From the NCBI GenBank assembly GCA_016792625.1, contig JAEUKK010000123.1, positions 1 through 64,000 on the forward strand: DNA of 64,000 nt. Direction: 5' to 3'. How positions within the stretch are numbered: the stretch's first letter is position 1; every line of letters starts with the position of its first letter. The translations under genes and the position numbers were made by a program. Below the pieces are notes generated by a model. It was not told the DNA's origin, made no database searches, and worked only from the letters and a program-made list of their open reading frames with translations. The DNA is from Deltaproteobacteria bacterium. GTDB lineage: Bacteria > Myxococcota_A > UBA796 > UBA2385. Below, piece by piece: positions 41,485-53,109 of the stretch.

Positions 41485-42336
41485 TCAACCGCGTACGTCG
41501 GGGACGGCGGGCAGCACGTCAATCCAGCCGTGCCCCGAGCTGAGGCCCCGCCCCAGGCCGAGGGCGGCGCAGATGGCCAACACGAGGGGCAGATCGCCCA
41601 GGGCGCCCTCGATCTCGATGTTCCCGACCACACCCCTTCGTCTGACCGGGTCGGCCCCGCGCAGCCCCCGCACCACCCCGTCGACCCGCCGCACCTGGGC
41701 CGCGCGCAGGCGGGCCGAGGGCCCCGGCGCCGCCAAGGCCCGACCGGGCCCGAGCCCATGCAGCCGCCGGACCCCGTCGATGCGGTGGGCCGCCGACGAG
41801 AACAGCTGCGCGGGCGTGGGGACCAGCGCGGGGCCGGGGTCACGATCAAGGCTGAGCGGAGAATGGAGCTGGAGGAGCAGCGGGCCCATGGGCGGCACCA
41901 CCACCTGGGTGGAGAGGGGGGCGCCGAGGTCGAGCGCCCACCCCGATAGGGCGTGCGGGACCTGGTCGCGGGTCAGCCCGACCCGCCCCACCTCGGCCCA
42001 GGTGTCAAAGAGCAGCGGCGCGGCGCGCTGCAGGCCCCCCTCGGGCGCACCCCAGAGGCGCCACTCGACGTCCACAGCGCGCACGAGCCCATCTTCACCA
42101 CGGTCGAGGCGCAGCCGCAGGGCCGAGCCGACCGCGTCGCTGCCCCGCGGGTCGAGCCAGCCGTCGACCAGGGCGGGCCAGCCGGCGGCCCGGGCCACCC
42201 GGCGGGCCTGCGTCTGCCACGCCCGGCGGAGCAGGTCGCCGGGGTGCGCCGGCGGGGCCCAGGGGCGCGCGGCCACGAGGCGCAGGCGGGCGGTGGTCTG
42301 GGCTAGGTCGCGCAGGCGGGGCGCGGGGCTGGTCAC
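41485..42336 (-). CDS. Cas6-family (PF10040-like) RNA-binding/endoribonuclease-like protein
   Basis: This 283-residue protein (GTG start at 42336) looks like a repeat-associated RAMP protein of the Cas6 C-terminal family. The middle segment LLLQLHSPLSLDRDPGPA, followed by LFSSAAHRIDGVRRLHG, matches the family pattern of a strand with T/S-P, charged loop and an arginine-rich helix. The C-terminus has VVGNIEIEGALGDLPLVL, then a helix and GLGRGLSSGHGWIDVLP. That is the Cas6 layout (VG-x-x-x-y-x-G, G-x-G/R-x-x-S/T-x-G-x-G). No CRISPR array, Cas1 or Cas3 is nearby. The catalytic His of Cas6 cannot be assigned by eye. A structural RNA-binding protein without nuclease activity is equally possible. 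Confidence 0.6.
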   Translation of the reverse strand: MTSPAPRLRDLAQTTARLRLVAARPWAPPAHPGDLLRRAWQTQARRVARAAGWPALVDGWLDPRGSDAVGSALRLRLDRGEDGLVRAVDVEWRLWGAPEGGLQRAAPLLFDTWAEVGRVGLTRDQVPHALSGWALDLGAPLSTQVVVPPMGPLLLQLHSPLSLDRDPGPALVPTPAQLFSSAAHRIDGVRRLHGLGPGRALAAPGPSARLRAAQVRRVDGVVRGLRGADPVRRRGVVGNIEIEGALGDLPLVLAICAALGLGRGLSSGHGWIDVLPAVPDVRG

Positions 42337-42451
42337 GGGGGTGGTCCGGGGGTGGCGGGCGGAGGGGGCCGGGCGCCGCGACGCGCCCGCAGCTATCCCG
42401 GCGCGCGCGCCGGGGCGGTTAAGCCGGGTCACCCTCTGCCTGGAGCCGCTG

Positions 42452-42883
42452 ATGATCCTCCGCCGCGCGTCCCCGCCCGCCCCTCGCGCCCTGCCGTTCG
42501 CCGCCCTCCCCCTGCTCGGGCTGCTCATGTTGACCGCCTGCGGGGGCAAAGCCGACGACTCGGCCGCGGCCGCGGACGGGGGCGACGGGGCTGCCCCCTG
42601 CGATGAGACCGGCGTGCAGGGCGTGGTCACCGACGAGGCGGGCACGCTCGGCCCCTCGCCCGGCGCGCGGGTCTATGCTTACGAGGGCGTGGGCGTCGGG
42701 GTCGCCCCCATCGAGACCCAGACCGACACGAACGGGGCGTACAGCCTTCCCCTGCCGGCGGGCACCTGGTCGCTCACCGCAGAGGGGAGCAATGGGTGCA
42801 TCACCGATGGGCCGGTGACGGTCGAGGTGACGGTGTGCGGGATCGAGGAGCGGGAGTTGGTGTTGGCGCTGTGCCCGGGCTGA
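42452..42883 (+). CDS. Small lipoprotein with carboxypeptidase-regulatory-like domain
   Basis: This 143-residue protein has a signal peptide ending in the lipobox LTAC, an acidic linker (ADDSAAAADGGDG), and one small beta-sandwich domain. The domain runs from VQGVVTDEAGTLGPSPGARVYAYEG to TQTDTNGAYSLPLPAGTWSLTAEG, the pattern of CarboxypepD_reg/transthyretin-like domains. Cys residues near the end (GCITDG, VCGIEER, LCPG) could form a disulfide. A ribosome binding site TGGAG precedes the ATG and GGTTAAGC lies further upstream. Function unknown, probably structural or adhesive. Confidence 0.7.
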   Translation: MILRRASPPAPRALPFAALPLLGLLMLTACGGKADDSAAAADGGDGAAPCDETGVQGVVTDEAGTLGPSPGARVYAYEGVGVGVAPIETQTDTNGAYSLPLPAGTWSLTAEGSNGCITDGPVTVEVTVCGIEERELVLALCPG

Positions 42884-43018
42884 GGGGTGGGCGTGGCGGC
42901 GGCGGCGCGCCTGCGCCGGTTCGTGCGCGCAAGCTCGCGCGCGGGTGCGTGGGATAAGCCTCTCCCCCTGGCGCCCCGCCCTCCACCTCCCACCCCGCAC
43001 CCCACACCCCGCTCCCCC

Positions 43019-43927
43019 ATGCGCTACGTCGGCTCCCTCTACCGCCCGCCCTCTGAAGCCGACGCCCTGATCCTGCAGGCGACCATCGGCTGCTCGTGGA
43101 ACAACTGCACCTACTGCGCGATGTATCGCGATAAGCCGGTGTTTCGCCTGCGGCCGCTCGCCGAGTGCCTCGAAGACCTGGCCGGGGCGGCGGCGCGGGG
43201 GGCCCAGCAGGTCGAGAAGGTTTTTGTGGCCGATGGGGATGCCCTGTGCATGCCGATGGACCATTGGGGCCCCATCCTCGAGGCCTGTCGCCGGCTCTTC
43301 CCCCGGCTGCGGCGGGTCAGCTGTTATGCCACCGCCGACAATGTGATCGAGAAGGGTGAGGCCGAGCTGCGGCGTTTGCGTGAGGGCGGCCTGCGGCTGT
43401 TGTACATGGGCCCCGAGTCGGGTGATGAACAGACCCTGCGGCGCATCGCCAAGGGGCCACGGCCGGCGGGTGTGTCACGAGAGACCCCCTATCTGTTCGA
43501 GGCCCACGTCGAGGCGGCCCGGCTGCGCGCTCGGGCGGGCCTTGAGCTCTCGGCCATCTTCTTGCTCGGCGCGGGTGGGGTCGCCCGCAGCGAGGCCCAC
43601 GCGCGGGGCAGCGCTGCCTTGGCCACCGCGATGGATCCGGAGTATCTGTCGGCCCTGACGCTGACGGTGGTGCCGGGGACGCCGCTGGATCGCACCCGCG
43701 ACCATTCTGGGTGGGAGCTGCCCGGGGTCGAGGGTCTGCTGTGCGAGCTGCGCACGTTGATCGCCGAGGCCCGGCCCCGCCGGGCGGTTTTTCGCACCAA
43801 CCACGCCAGCAACTACCTGCCGCTGGCCGGGGTGCTGCCCGAAGATGGCCCGCAGATGGTCCATCTCATCGACCGGGCGCTGGCGGGTGGGCTGCGCCTG
43901 CGGCCCGAGTGGGCCCGGGGGCTCTGA
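43019..43927 (+). CDS. Radical SAM protein (COG1032-type)
   Basis: This 302-residue protein starts at ATG 43019; the open frame continues upstream without homology. The cluster motif is GCSWNNCTYCAMY, i.e. CX4CX2C, as in the COG1032 subgroup with a similar Cys-Ser-x-Asn-x-Cys spacing, rather than the more common CX3CX2C. The SAM-binding region (VFVADGDAL and LLYMGPESGDEQTL) follows. It contains neither a B12-binding nor a second cluster domain. The substrate is unknown. It ends 3 bases before the convergent chemoreceptor-like gene. Confidence 0.85.
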   Translation: MRYVGSLYRPPSEADALILQATIGCSWNNCTYCAMYRDKPVFRLRPLAECLEDLAGAAARGAQQVEKVFVADGDALCMPMDHWGPILEACRRLFPRLRRVSCYATADNVIEKGEAELRRLREGGLRLLYMGPESGDEQTLRRIAKGPRPAGVSRETPYLFEAHVEAARLRARAGLELSAIFLLGAGGVARSEAHARGSAALATAMDPEYLSALTLTVVPGTPLDRTRDHSGWELPGVEGLLCELRTLIAEARPRRAVFRTNHASNYLPLAGVLPEDGPQMVHLIDRALAGGLRLRPEWARGL

Positions 43928-43930
43928 GCC

Positions 43931-44521
43931 TCAGGCGGCCCGCACCGCGGTGACCAGCCGGGCGTTGGCGTTCGCGAGCTGCTGCACGACCTCCTTCGAG
44001 CCGTCCATGGCCACGGCGGCGTTGCGCACCGCGCTGTCGATGTAGACCATCGCGTCGGCCACCTGGCTGACGCCCATGCCCTGCTGACGGGATGCGTTGG
44101 CGATGAGGCGGCTCGCCTCGACCGGGCGGCTGACCACCGTGGCGAGGTTGGTCATGATCGTGCCGCTGGCGCTGGCGAGCTTGGACCCCTCTTCGACCTT
44201 GGCGATGCCGTCCTCGGTCGCGACGACGGCCGCGCCCGTCGCTTCGCGGATGTCCGGGAGCAGCTGGCGGACCTGGCGGGTGGCCTGCTTGGACTGCTCG
44301 GCGAGGTCGCGCATCTCGTTGGCGACCACGCTGAAGCTGCGGCCCGACTCCCCCGCCCGCGCCGCCTCGATGCTGGCGTTGAGCGCCAGCAGCTTGCTCT
44401 GCTCGGCGATCTCGTTGACTGTGGCGATGATGTCGCCGATTTGCGCCGTGTGATAGGCCCGCCGGTGAAGGATGTTCTCGGTGAGCGTGGCGGCGGGCGG
44501 CGGGCTCTGGGTCGGGCGCAT
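43931..44521 (-). CDS. Soluble, truncated methyl-accepting chemotaxis signalling domain
   Basis: The 196-residue product contains the highly conserved chemoreceptor hairpin tip, [22 protein letters not shown], at about residues 38-59, then [23 protein letters not shown] and the returning helix. Only about 35 residues precede the tip, so the N-terminal helix that normally pairs with the returning helix is missing. There is no membrane segment, HAMP or ligand domain. The start at 44521 has a proper ribosome binding site (AGGAG, 5-base spacing), which argues for a deliberate short protein. Alternatively it is a remnant of a longer receptor gene. No che genes lie nearby. Confidence 0.75.
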   Translation of the reverse strand: MRPTQSPPPAATLTENILHRRAYHTAQIGDIIATVNEIAEQSKLLALNASIEAARAGESGRSFSVVANEMRDLAEQSKQATRQVRQLLPDIREATGAAVVATEDGIAKVEEGSKLASASGTIMTNLATVVSRPVEASRLIANASRQQGMGVSQVADAMVYIDSAVRNAAVAMDGSKEVVQQLANANARLVTAVRAA

Positions 44522-44947
44522 CGGGGCTCCTGGGTGGCGCTGTCCGCTTCGGCAGACGGCGGCCGACCTGTCGCTGGCGGGCCTCCGCACATGGCCGGTT
44601 GTGGTCAGGCCCTGCGCTGGATCAGCTCCGGCCACTCCGCTCGGCGACAGCGTGCTCCGCAGTGTTTTGCACGTGCGCCGCTGAGGCAGCGCCCTCCAGG
44701 CCGCGCTTGGCGCGGGCCTACCTCGGCCTGCTCGGCCTCCGCGTCGGCGGGGGCGCCCCCTTCGATGCGGAGGCTGGGGGATCGGGGCGCGCCCCTGCGC
44801 TGCGCTCCGGGTCGGCCCCCCGCCCGGGTCGCGGGCCGCCTCCGCCGCGGCCACGGTCCGCGGCGGGCCCGCTCCGCCGCTGCGCGGCCGGCCTGCGGCC
44901 GCCGGTCGAGGCGCCTCGCGCGGCAGGCCCAGGCCCTGAGCCGCGGC
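44522..44947. other. 426-bp very GC-rich gap, no gene
   Basis: The region carries no convincing frame and has several short GC palindromes, for example around GGCCGGCCTGCGGCCGCCGG near 44890. It could contain the promoter of the mini-chemoreceptor gene and the terminator of the gene ending at 44948; neither is evident. Confidence 0.35.
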
Positions 44948-45298
44948 TCAGTCGGGGTTGCAGCTCACGATCAGCGTCTCTTCGTAGGGGCTGCAGCTCA
45001 CCCCGATCCAGCCGTCGGTGCAGAGCGCGTAGAGCGCGCCACGGCAGGCGTCGACGTCACAGCTCAGCTCGTCGCAGGCCGCCGGGGCCTCTTCGCAGCG
45101 CTCGGACTCGGTGTTGGCGTTGTCGTCGTAATTCCCGACGCAGACCTGGCCGGCGGCGCAGTCTTCGCAGGCGGTGCCGCCCTCGCCGTCTTTTTCGCCG
45201 CAGGCGGCCAAGGCGAAGAGCCCCACCATGGCGGCCAGGAGGGGGGCCGCGGCGCGCGGGCGGGCGGGCAGGGTGTGGGCAAGGTGGGCCTGCAGCAT
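44948..45298 (-). CDS. Small Cys-rich lipoprotein
   Basis: This 116-residue protein has a long signal peptide (LLAAMVGLFALAAC, lipobox LAAC) followed by an acidic linker. The domain contains about nine Cys residues (CEDCAAGQVC, CEEAPAACDELSCDVDAC, LYALCTDG, VSCSPYEETLIVSCN). The mature part is probably disulfide-bonded. I recognise no family. The sense strand reads GGTTAGC about 24 bases before a GGAGGAG ribosome binding site, so the promoter and start look standard. It is divergent from the large lectin lipoprotein gene. Confidence 0.65.
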   Translation of the reverse strand: MLQAHLAHTLPARPRAAAPLLAAMVGLFALAACGEKDGEGGTACEDCAAGQVCVGNYDDNANTESERCEEAPAACDELSCDVDACRGALYALCTDGWIGVSCSPYEETLIVSCNPD

Positions 45299-45359
45299 GG
45301 GCTCCTCCGCGGTGGTGACCCGCTGCTAACCCCGTCCGCGGGCGGGCGGGGCGCTGTGG

Positions 45360-45365
45360 TAGGCT
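45360..45365 (+). promoter_or_regulatory. Putative -10 element (TAGGCT) of lectin lipoprotein gene
   Basis: TAGGCT fits TANNNT and lies about 28 bases before the ATG, leaving a leader with a CGGAG ribosome binding site. The same hexamer precedes the lipoprotein gene starting at 50575. Confidence 0.3.
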
Positions 45366-45392
45366 CCGCCCTGTCCCCGCCGCGGAGCCCCG

Positions 45393-48361
<2,969 letters not shown>

Positions 48362-48371
<10 letters not shown>

Positions 48372-49756
48372 GCGGGCCCCGGGCGGCGGTCGAGGTGGCC
48401 CTCGCCGCGGCCAGCGCGGCGCCGCAGGACGCGGGGGCCTGGGTGCGCCTCGCCGAGGCCTGGTCGGCGGCGGGTGAGGCCGGCGCCGCCCTCGACGCCC
48501 TGCTGCGGGCGGCCCAGGTCGAGCCCGGGCGGCCGGGGCTGCGGGCCCGGCTCGGGGCGGCCCAGCTGCGGGCGCGGCAGGCGCCAGCGGCCCTGCGGTA
48601 CCTGCAGGCCGCTGTTCTGGAAGATCCGCGCGACTTCGCCTCGGCGGCCAACCTCGGCGAGTGCCTGCGCGCGCTCGGTGAGCTGACCGCCGCCGAGCGC
48701 GCCCTGCGTCGGGCCCTCTCTTTGCGGCCGCCCGCCGCCATCGGCGACGAGCTGCGCTGGAACCTCGCCCTCTGCTTGCGCATGGCCGGCCAAGAGGCCG
48801 AGGGCCTGCGCCTCTACGAGGTGCGGCGGCGCCTGCCCGGCTTCTCGCTGCGGCTGGGGCGCGGGCCGGTCTGGGCGGGCGGCCCCTTGCAGGCCCCGCT
48901 GGCGGTGATCGCCGAGCAAGGCCTCGGCGATACGCTGCAGCACGTCGGTCTGCTGCGCTCGCTGCGGGCGCGGGCGGGCGCCGACTTGCCGCTCCTGCTG
49001 GTCGCCCAGGCCCCGCTGCTGCCGCTGCTCGAGGGCCTGCGGGCGACAGACCCTTGCCTGCAGCTCGCCGCCCTGCCCCAGACCGCCGACGCCATCGACG
49101 CGCTCATCGCCGAGCGCCTCGGGAGCGGCGCGCTGCAGGCCCCCTTGATGAGCCTGCCCCTGCTGCTCGGGCTGCTGAGCGCCGAGGCGCGGGCGGCGGC
49201 GGCGGCGCGGCTGCCGCCTGACCCCGCGCGCAGCGCCCAGTGGGCGGCCCGCCTCGAAGCCGGGCGCCGGCCGGGGGCCCGCCTCGTGGGCCTCTGCTGG
49301 CAGGGCAACCCGGCCTACCCCGATGACGCCAGCCGCTCGGTGCCCCTGCAGCAGCTCGTGCCTCTCGCCCGCGATCCGCGCGTGCAGCTCGTCGTTTTGC
49401 AGCAGAAGCACGGGCGCGAGCAGCTCGCGCGCTGGCCCGCCAACCTGCCGCTGTGGGATCTGGCGCCGGAGCTCGACGGCGAGGCCCCCTTCGTCGACAC
49501 CGCCGCGGTGCTGCCCCTTCTCGACGCGGTGGTGACCAGCGACACCAGCACCCTGCACCTCGCCGCGGCGGTGGGGGCGCGCACCCACGCGCTGCTCTCG
49601 GCGGTGCCCGACTGGCGCTTCGGCCTGGTGGGAGAGACCCTGCCCGGCGCGCCGCGCCTGCGCTTGCACCGCCAGCGGCGCCCGGGGGACTGGACGGGGC
49701 CGGTCCAGGCGGTGGCGGCGGCCTTGGCCGCCGAGGCCGCGAAGGGGGGAGGGTGA
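48362..49756 (+). CDS. TPR protein with glycosyltransferase-9-like C-terminus
   Basis: Start is taken as GTG 48362, overlapping the end of the lectin lipoprotein by 10 bases; this gives 464 residues. Residues 5-150 are four tetratricopeptide-like helix pairs (AWVRLAEAWSAAGEAGAALDALLRAAQ and repeats). The second half resembles the GT9-like domain of TPR-GT proteins: VGLCWQGNPAYPDDASRSVPL, DTAAVLPLLDAVVTSDTSTLHLAAAVGA, and PDWRFGLVGETLPGAPRL. The family transfers sugars to unknown acceptors. Translational coupling to the surface lectin suggests it may glycosylate that protein. The ribosome binding site is weak, consistent with coupled re-initiation. Confidence 0.78.
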
Positions 49757-49888
49757 ACAGACCCGTTGGGGGAGGAGGGGCGCTGGGCGGGTCTGGATGC
49801 TCCTCCGGATGGGGTGCAGGGGGCTGAGGTCGGTGGTGGAGAGCTTCCGCCCGCCCGCTCTCCTCCTCCCCCTGCCTGTTCGACGCCG

Positions 49889-50575
49889 CTACTCGGCGAA
49901 GGCCTCGCAGATACCCCGGTCGACATAGGTCAGGTTCGTCGGGTCGGCGCTGCCGGTGGCCCAGACATAGTCGGTGCCCGGGTAGGTCATCTCGATCTCG
50001 CCGGTCTCGGCCGAGATGCCGTAGCTGCCGAAGAAGTTCTCGACCTCAACCGGGATGCGCGCGTCGCAGTCGCTCAGGCTGGCGTCGTAGGTGAAGTCGG
50101 CGGTGAAGCTCCACGCGCAGGTGGTGCAGAGCGTGGGCTCGTCGACGGTGCCGACCACCTGCCAGGCGTGCTGGCACTCGCTCATGCCCAGCGCCTGCCA
50201 GTCTTCGCTGGGGAAGACCGCTTGGTACTCGACGCCGGTCACCATGCCGCCGCTGATGTTGAGCTCGCCCACCTTCCACACGGTGGCCAGCTGGCTGCCC
50301 TCGGGCGGCACGTCGAGCGAGCAGATGTTGCGCTCGAGGCTGTCCCAGCTGGTGGGGCGGTCGACCGAGGGCTCGACGTCGGCGTCGGCGTCGGCGTCGC
50401 TGTCAGCGTCGGCGTCGGCGTCACTGTCGGCGTCTGCGTCGGCATCGGCGTCTGCGTCGGTGTCGGCGTCGGCCTCGCCGCCCGAGTCGGCGGTCTTGTC
50501 TTCGCCGCCGGCCTCGCCGTCGCAGGCGACCAAGGTCAAGCAGAGCAGGGGGAGGATGGCGGAGAGGGCGCGCAT
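49889..50575 (-). CDS. Lipoprotein with Asp-Ala linker
   Basis: This 228-residue protein has a signal peptide with lipobox LVAC, then about 33 residues of alternating Asp and Ala or Ser, and a C-terminal domain with six to eight Cys residues (ICSLDVPPEGSQLATVWKVGE, CTTCAWSFTADFTYD). I recognise no family in the domain. The linker is nearly identical in style to that of the lipoprotein at 20393-21508. A ribosome binding site (AGGAG) and a TAGGCT element precede it. It is convergent with the TPR glycosyltransferase gene. Confidence 0.7.
   Translation of the reverse strand: MRALSAILPLLCLTLVACDGEAGGEDKTADSGGEADADTDADADADADADSDADADADSDADADADVEPSVDRPTSWDSLERNICSLDVPPEGSQLATVWKVGELNISGGMVTGVEYQAVFPSEDWQALGMSECQHAWQVVGTVDEPTLCTTCAWSFTADFTYDASLSDCDARIPVEVENFFGSYGISAETGEIEMTYPGTDYVWATGSADPTNLTYVDRGICEAFAE
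50378..50473 (-). repeat. Asp-Ala/Asp-Ser coding repeat
   Basis: A tandem hexamer tract (GCGTCG, GCATCG, GCTGTC and similar) encodes alternating Asp and Ala/Ser. It resembles the tract at 21290-21379. Confidence 0.85.
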
Positions 50576-50606
50576 GGGGGCTCCTGGGCGGGCGGTGCGG
50601 GCCCCC

Positions 50607-50612
50607 AGCCTA
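50607..50612 (-). promoter_or_regulatory. Putative -10 element (TAGGCT)
   Basis: The sense strand reads TAGGCT about 32 bases before the ATG at 50575, followed by a leader with AGGAG. Confidence 0.3.
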
Positions 50613-50626
50613 CCAGACGCCGCGGC

Positions 50627-51391
50627 TCAGCGCGCCGGGGCGCCCGCGCGCAGGGCGGCCTGGGCCCGGGGGCAGCCGCGCAGCCAGGGCAGGAGCGCGG
50701 CGCGGGCGGGTGGCGCGTCGATCTGCGCGAGCACGTCGACCATCAGGTCATCGAGCTCGGGGCCCCAGATCGCGGCCAGCCAGGCGGGCACGGGCGCGGT
50801 GGGGCTGTGGCTGAGCGCGCGGGCGGCGGCCTCGACCAGGGCCTCACGGTCCTCGGCCTCGGCGAGGGCGACCAGGGGGGCCAAGCGGGGCGGCGCGCTG
50901 GACAGGGCGATGAGCGCCGCGCGGCCGCCGGCGGCGTACCAGGCCGCGCAGAGGGCGGGCAGCTCGGGCGCGTCGAGATGAGCGTGCAGCTGGGTGTAGC
51001 CACGCAGGGGGCCCTCGACCCGCCCAGAGAGGGTGCGCAGCCAGGGCCCGTCGCGGTGGCGGCGCACGGCGAGGCGCAGCACCTCGAGCTCGGCGCCCGC
51101 GGCGAGGGCGGCCATGCGCAAGTATAACGCGCTGGGGCGCATCCCCAGCTCGAGCAGGTCGATGACCGCGAGGCGCAGCGCGGCCCAGTCGGGGCGGGCC
51201 ACCGCGCGGGGCCCGAGCAGCAGCTCGGTGAGGGCCAGCGGGTCGCGGGCGCCGATGCGGCGCAGGCAGCCCTCGTTGGGCAGGCCGCTGCTGAGGCGCG
51301 CTTCGAGGCCCGCGACCACCGCGGGCAAGGCGGCGCGCAGGTCGACCTCGTCGAACCAGGCCTCGTCGGGGATGGTCTCGGGCGCGGCCAT
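50627..51391 (-). CDS. Helical protein of the degenerate-enzyme operon, unknown function
   Basis: This is a 254-residue soluble protein, almost wholly alpha-helical by composition (Ala, Leu, Arg, Glu). It begins APETIPDEAWFDEVDLRAALP. Helix-turn-helix patterns such as LVALAEAEDREALVEAAARAL suggest a repeat (HEAT-like) scaffold, but I cannot place it in a family. It is the last of four co-directional genes, 32 bases after the 196-residue protein. Its partners upstream resemble enzymes that have lost their active sites. Confidence 0.5.
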   Translation of the reverse strand: MAAPETIPDEAWFDEVDLRAALPAVVAGLEARLSSGLPNEGCLRRIGARDPLALTELLLGPRAVARPDWAALRLAVIDLLELGMRPSALYLRMAALAAGAELEVLRLAVRRHRDGPWLRTLSGRVEGPLRGYTQLHAHLDAPELPALCAAWYAAGGRAALIALSSAPPRLAPLVALAEAEDREALVEAAARALSHSPTAPVPAWLAAIWGPELDDLMVDVLAQIDAPPARAALLPWLRGCPRAQAALRAGAPAR

Positions 51392-51423
51392 CAGGGGCTC
51401 CGTCGGGCGGGGAAGGAGGGGCC

Positions 51424-52014
51424 TCAGGGGCGGGCGCCGGCGGCGGCGCGGGCCCGGCCCGGCTCGGGCAGCGGACCGGGGTGGCCCCAGGGCACGGCGA
51501 GGAGCAGCGGGGGGAGCTGCTTGAGGTGCAGCACGTGGGGCACGTCGTTGGGGCGCCCCGCCGGGCTGAGCAGCGGGTGATCGGCGGGGACCAGCGGCTG
51601 CAAGCCCGGATCGTCGCCGGCGAGCAGGGCGCTGAGGCCCGCCGCCGAGAGGCCCTGACCGAGCGGATCGGCGGCGACCACCAGCGCGCTGAGGTCTGCG
51701 CCGGCGGCCGGGCCCAGGGCCCCGGGCTCGAGCGCGAGGATGGCGCCCCAGGCGGCCCGCAGCAGGGCGAAGCGGTCACCGGTTCGTCGCGCGGGGATGG
51801 CCTCGACCGCGGCGATCACCGCGCCTTCGACCGCGCGGGCGGCGGCCCAGGCCTCGACGGGGTGGGCGTGTACGGCGAGGCGGCCGGTGAGCCAGAGGCG
51901 GGCGCCCGCGGTGGCCACGCTGCAGCGCAGGTGCCCGAGGAAGGGCAGATCGGCGCCGCCGCCGAGCAACAGCGCGGCGGTGGCCTCGAAGGGCGGGGCC
52001 GCGCCCAGGCTCAT
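51424..52014 (-). CDS. Protein of the degenerate-enzyme operon, perhaps PP2C-like
   Basis: This 196-residue soluble protein starts at ATG 52014, overlapping the stop of the thiolase-like gene (ATGA). One can match ARLWLTGRLAVHAHPVEAW, ALRAAWGAILALEPG and DLSALVVAADPLGQGLSAAG, then LVPADHPLLSPAGRP, to the strands of a PP2C-type phosphatase (G-x-x-W-x-V-A-D-G, L-S-A-L-V-V, D-S-R-x-Y, L-T-x-D-H). The metal-binding aspartates at the usual positions are mostly missing. The match is weak and the protein may be something else. Confidence 0.45.
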   Translation of the reverse strand: MSLGAAPPFEATAALLLGGGADLPFLGHLRCSVATAGARLWLTGRLAVHAHPVEAWAAARAVEGAVIAAVEAIPARRTGDRFALLRAAWGAILALEPGALGPAAGADLSALVVAADPLGQGLSAAGLSALLAGDDPGLQPLVPADHPLLSPAGRPNDVPHVLHLKQLPPLLLAVPWGHPGPLPEPGRARAAAGARP

Positions 52015-53015
52015 ACGTAGAACTCCCGATCCAGCACGAAGGCTCGGCCGACGCCGGCGCCGCTGGCCGCGGCGAGCAGGCCGAAGCGGCCGTCTACGGC
52101 TTCCAGCGCGTCAATCAGGGGGCGGAGCCGGGCCAGGGGATCGGCGGCCCCGAGGTGGGCGCGGGGGCCCCCGGGGCGCGGGCCGAGCGCGCCGGCCCCG
52201 GCCGCGGCGCGGTGCGGCGGGAGCTGGAGGCGCTCGGCCACCGCGACCAGCGCAGGCAGCGCGGCGGCGTCGAGCGCGGCCGCCCGCAGGTCGCCGGGGG
52301 CAAAACCGAGGCGGTGCAGGGCCTGCTCGGCGGCGGCGGCGGCGGCCATCGGCCAGAGCGCCGGGTCGGCCCCGGTCAGGCCCAGGCTGACGATGCGGGC
52401 CAGCGGCTGGAGCTTGTGCTCGGCGAGGGCCTCGGCGCTGGCCAGCAGGCAGGCCGAGGCGCCGGCGGCGATCGGCGCAGCTTGGGGCAGCGTCGCGGGA
52501 TCAGCGTCGGGGCCGAGCAAGGCGTGGGCCCAGGCGGCGGCGCCGGCCTCATCGAGCGGGGCGTGGGCGGCGAGCAGGGCGGCGGCGGCGGCGAGATCGG
52601 TGGGGGCCAAGCGCCAGGCGAGCTCGTCGCTGAGCGGATCGGCGGCGGGGCGGGCCGGGTCGGGCAGGCCGAGCGCGGCGGCCTCGGCGGCGGCGCCGGC
52701 TTGCAGGCCGATCGCCATGCCGAGCCCACACCAGCCGCCCGAGATGGCCTCGCAGAGGCCAAAGAGGGCCTCGGCGCCCCCGGGCGGGCAGCGGGTGGTC
52801 GGCAAGCGCGGGGGCAGGCCGGCGGCCAGGGCCACCCGCCGGTCGACGCCGGGCGGCAGGTCGGGGCCGGCGGCGCCGAGGCGCAGCTCGTCGAGGGCCC
52901 CGAGCTTGACCCCGGCAGAGCCGAGGGCGGCGTGCAGGGCGGCCACCGCGGCGGCCTCGGGCCCATTTGGGGTGCCTTCGACCAAAGACAGCGCCACCAA
53001 GTAGATCTCGCGCAT
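52011..53015 (-). CDS. Thiolase-like protein with altered catalytic residues
   Basis: The 334-residue protein follows the thiolase fold from start to end. The N-terminal segment is YLVALSLVEGTPNGPEAAAV. A central TTRCPPGGAEALFGLCEAI replaces the catalytic TVNRVCGSGLQAI, so the nucleophilic Cys is Pro and a Cys lies two residues earlier. The C-terminal half is PIAAGASACLLASAEALAEH, with DAAALPALVAVAERL where NEAFA is expected. The end, GRFGLLAAASGAGVGRAFVLDRE, replaces the Cys-Gly-Gly-Gly loop. Both catalytic Cys and the NEAFA/GHPLG motifs are changed, so condensing or thiolytic activity is not expected. The real substrate or a scaffolding role is unknown. Confidence 0.65.
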   Translation of the reverse strand: MREIYLVALSLVEGTPNGPEAAAVAALHAALGSAGVKLGALDELRLGAAGPDLPPGVDRRVALAAGLPPRLPTTRCPPGGAEALFGLCEAISGGWCGLGMAIGLQAGAAAEAAALGLPDPARPAADPLSDELAWRLAPTDLAAAAALLAAHAPLDEAGAAAWAHALLGPDADPATLPQAAPIAAGASACLLASAEALAEHKLQPLARIVSLGLTGADPALWPMAAAAAAEQALHRLGFAPGDLRAAALDAAALPALVAVAERLQLPPHRAAAGAGALGPRPGGPRAHLGAADPLARLRPLIDALEAVDGRFGLLAAASGAGVGRAFVLDREFYV

Positions 53016-53109
53016 GCGGCTCCCTCCCCCGCGCGCGGGGCGGCCGGCGGGACGGCCGGTTCGGGGGTCTAACCGCTCCGGATCGGCGGTCGGCCTGCTG
53101 GCTTGGCCC

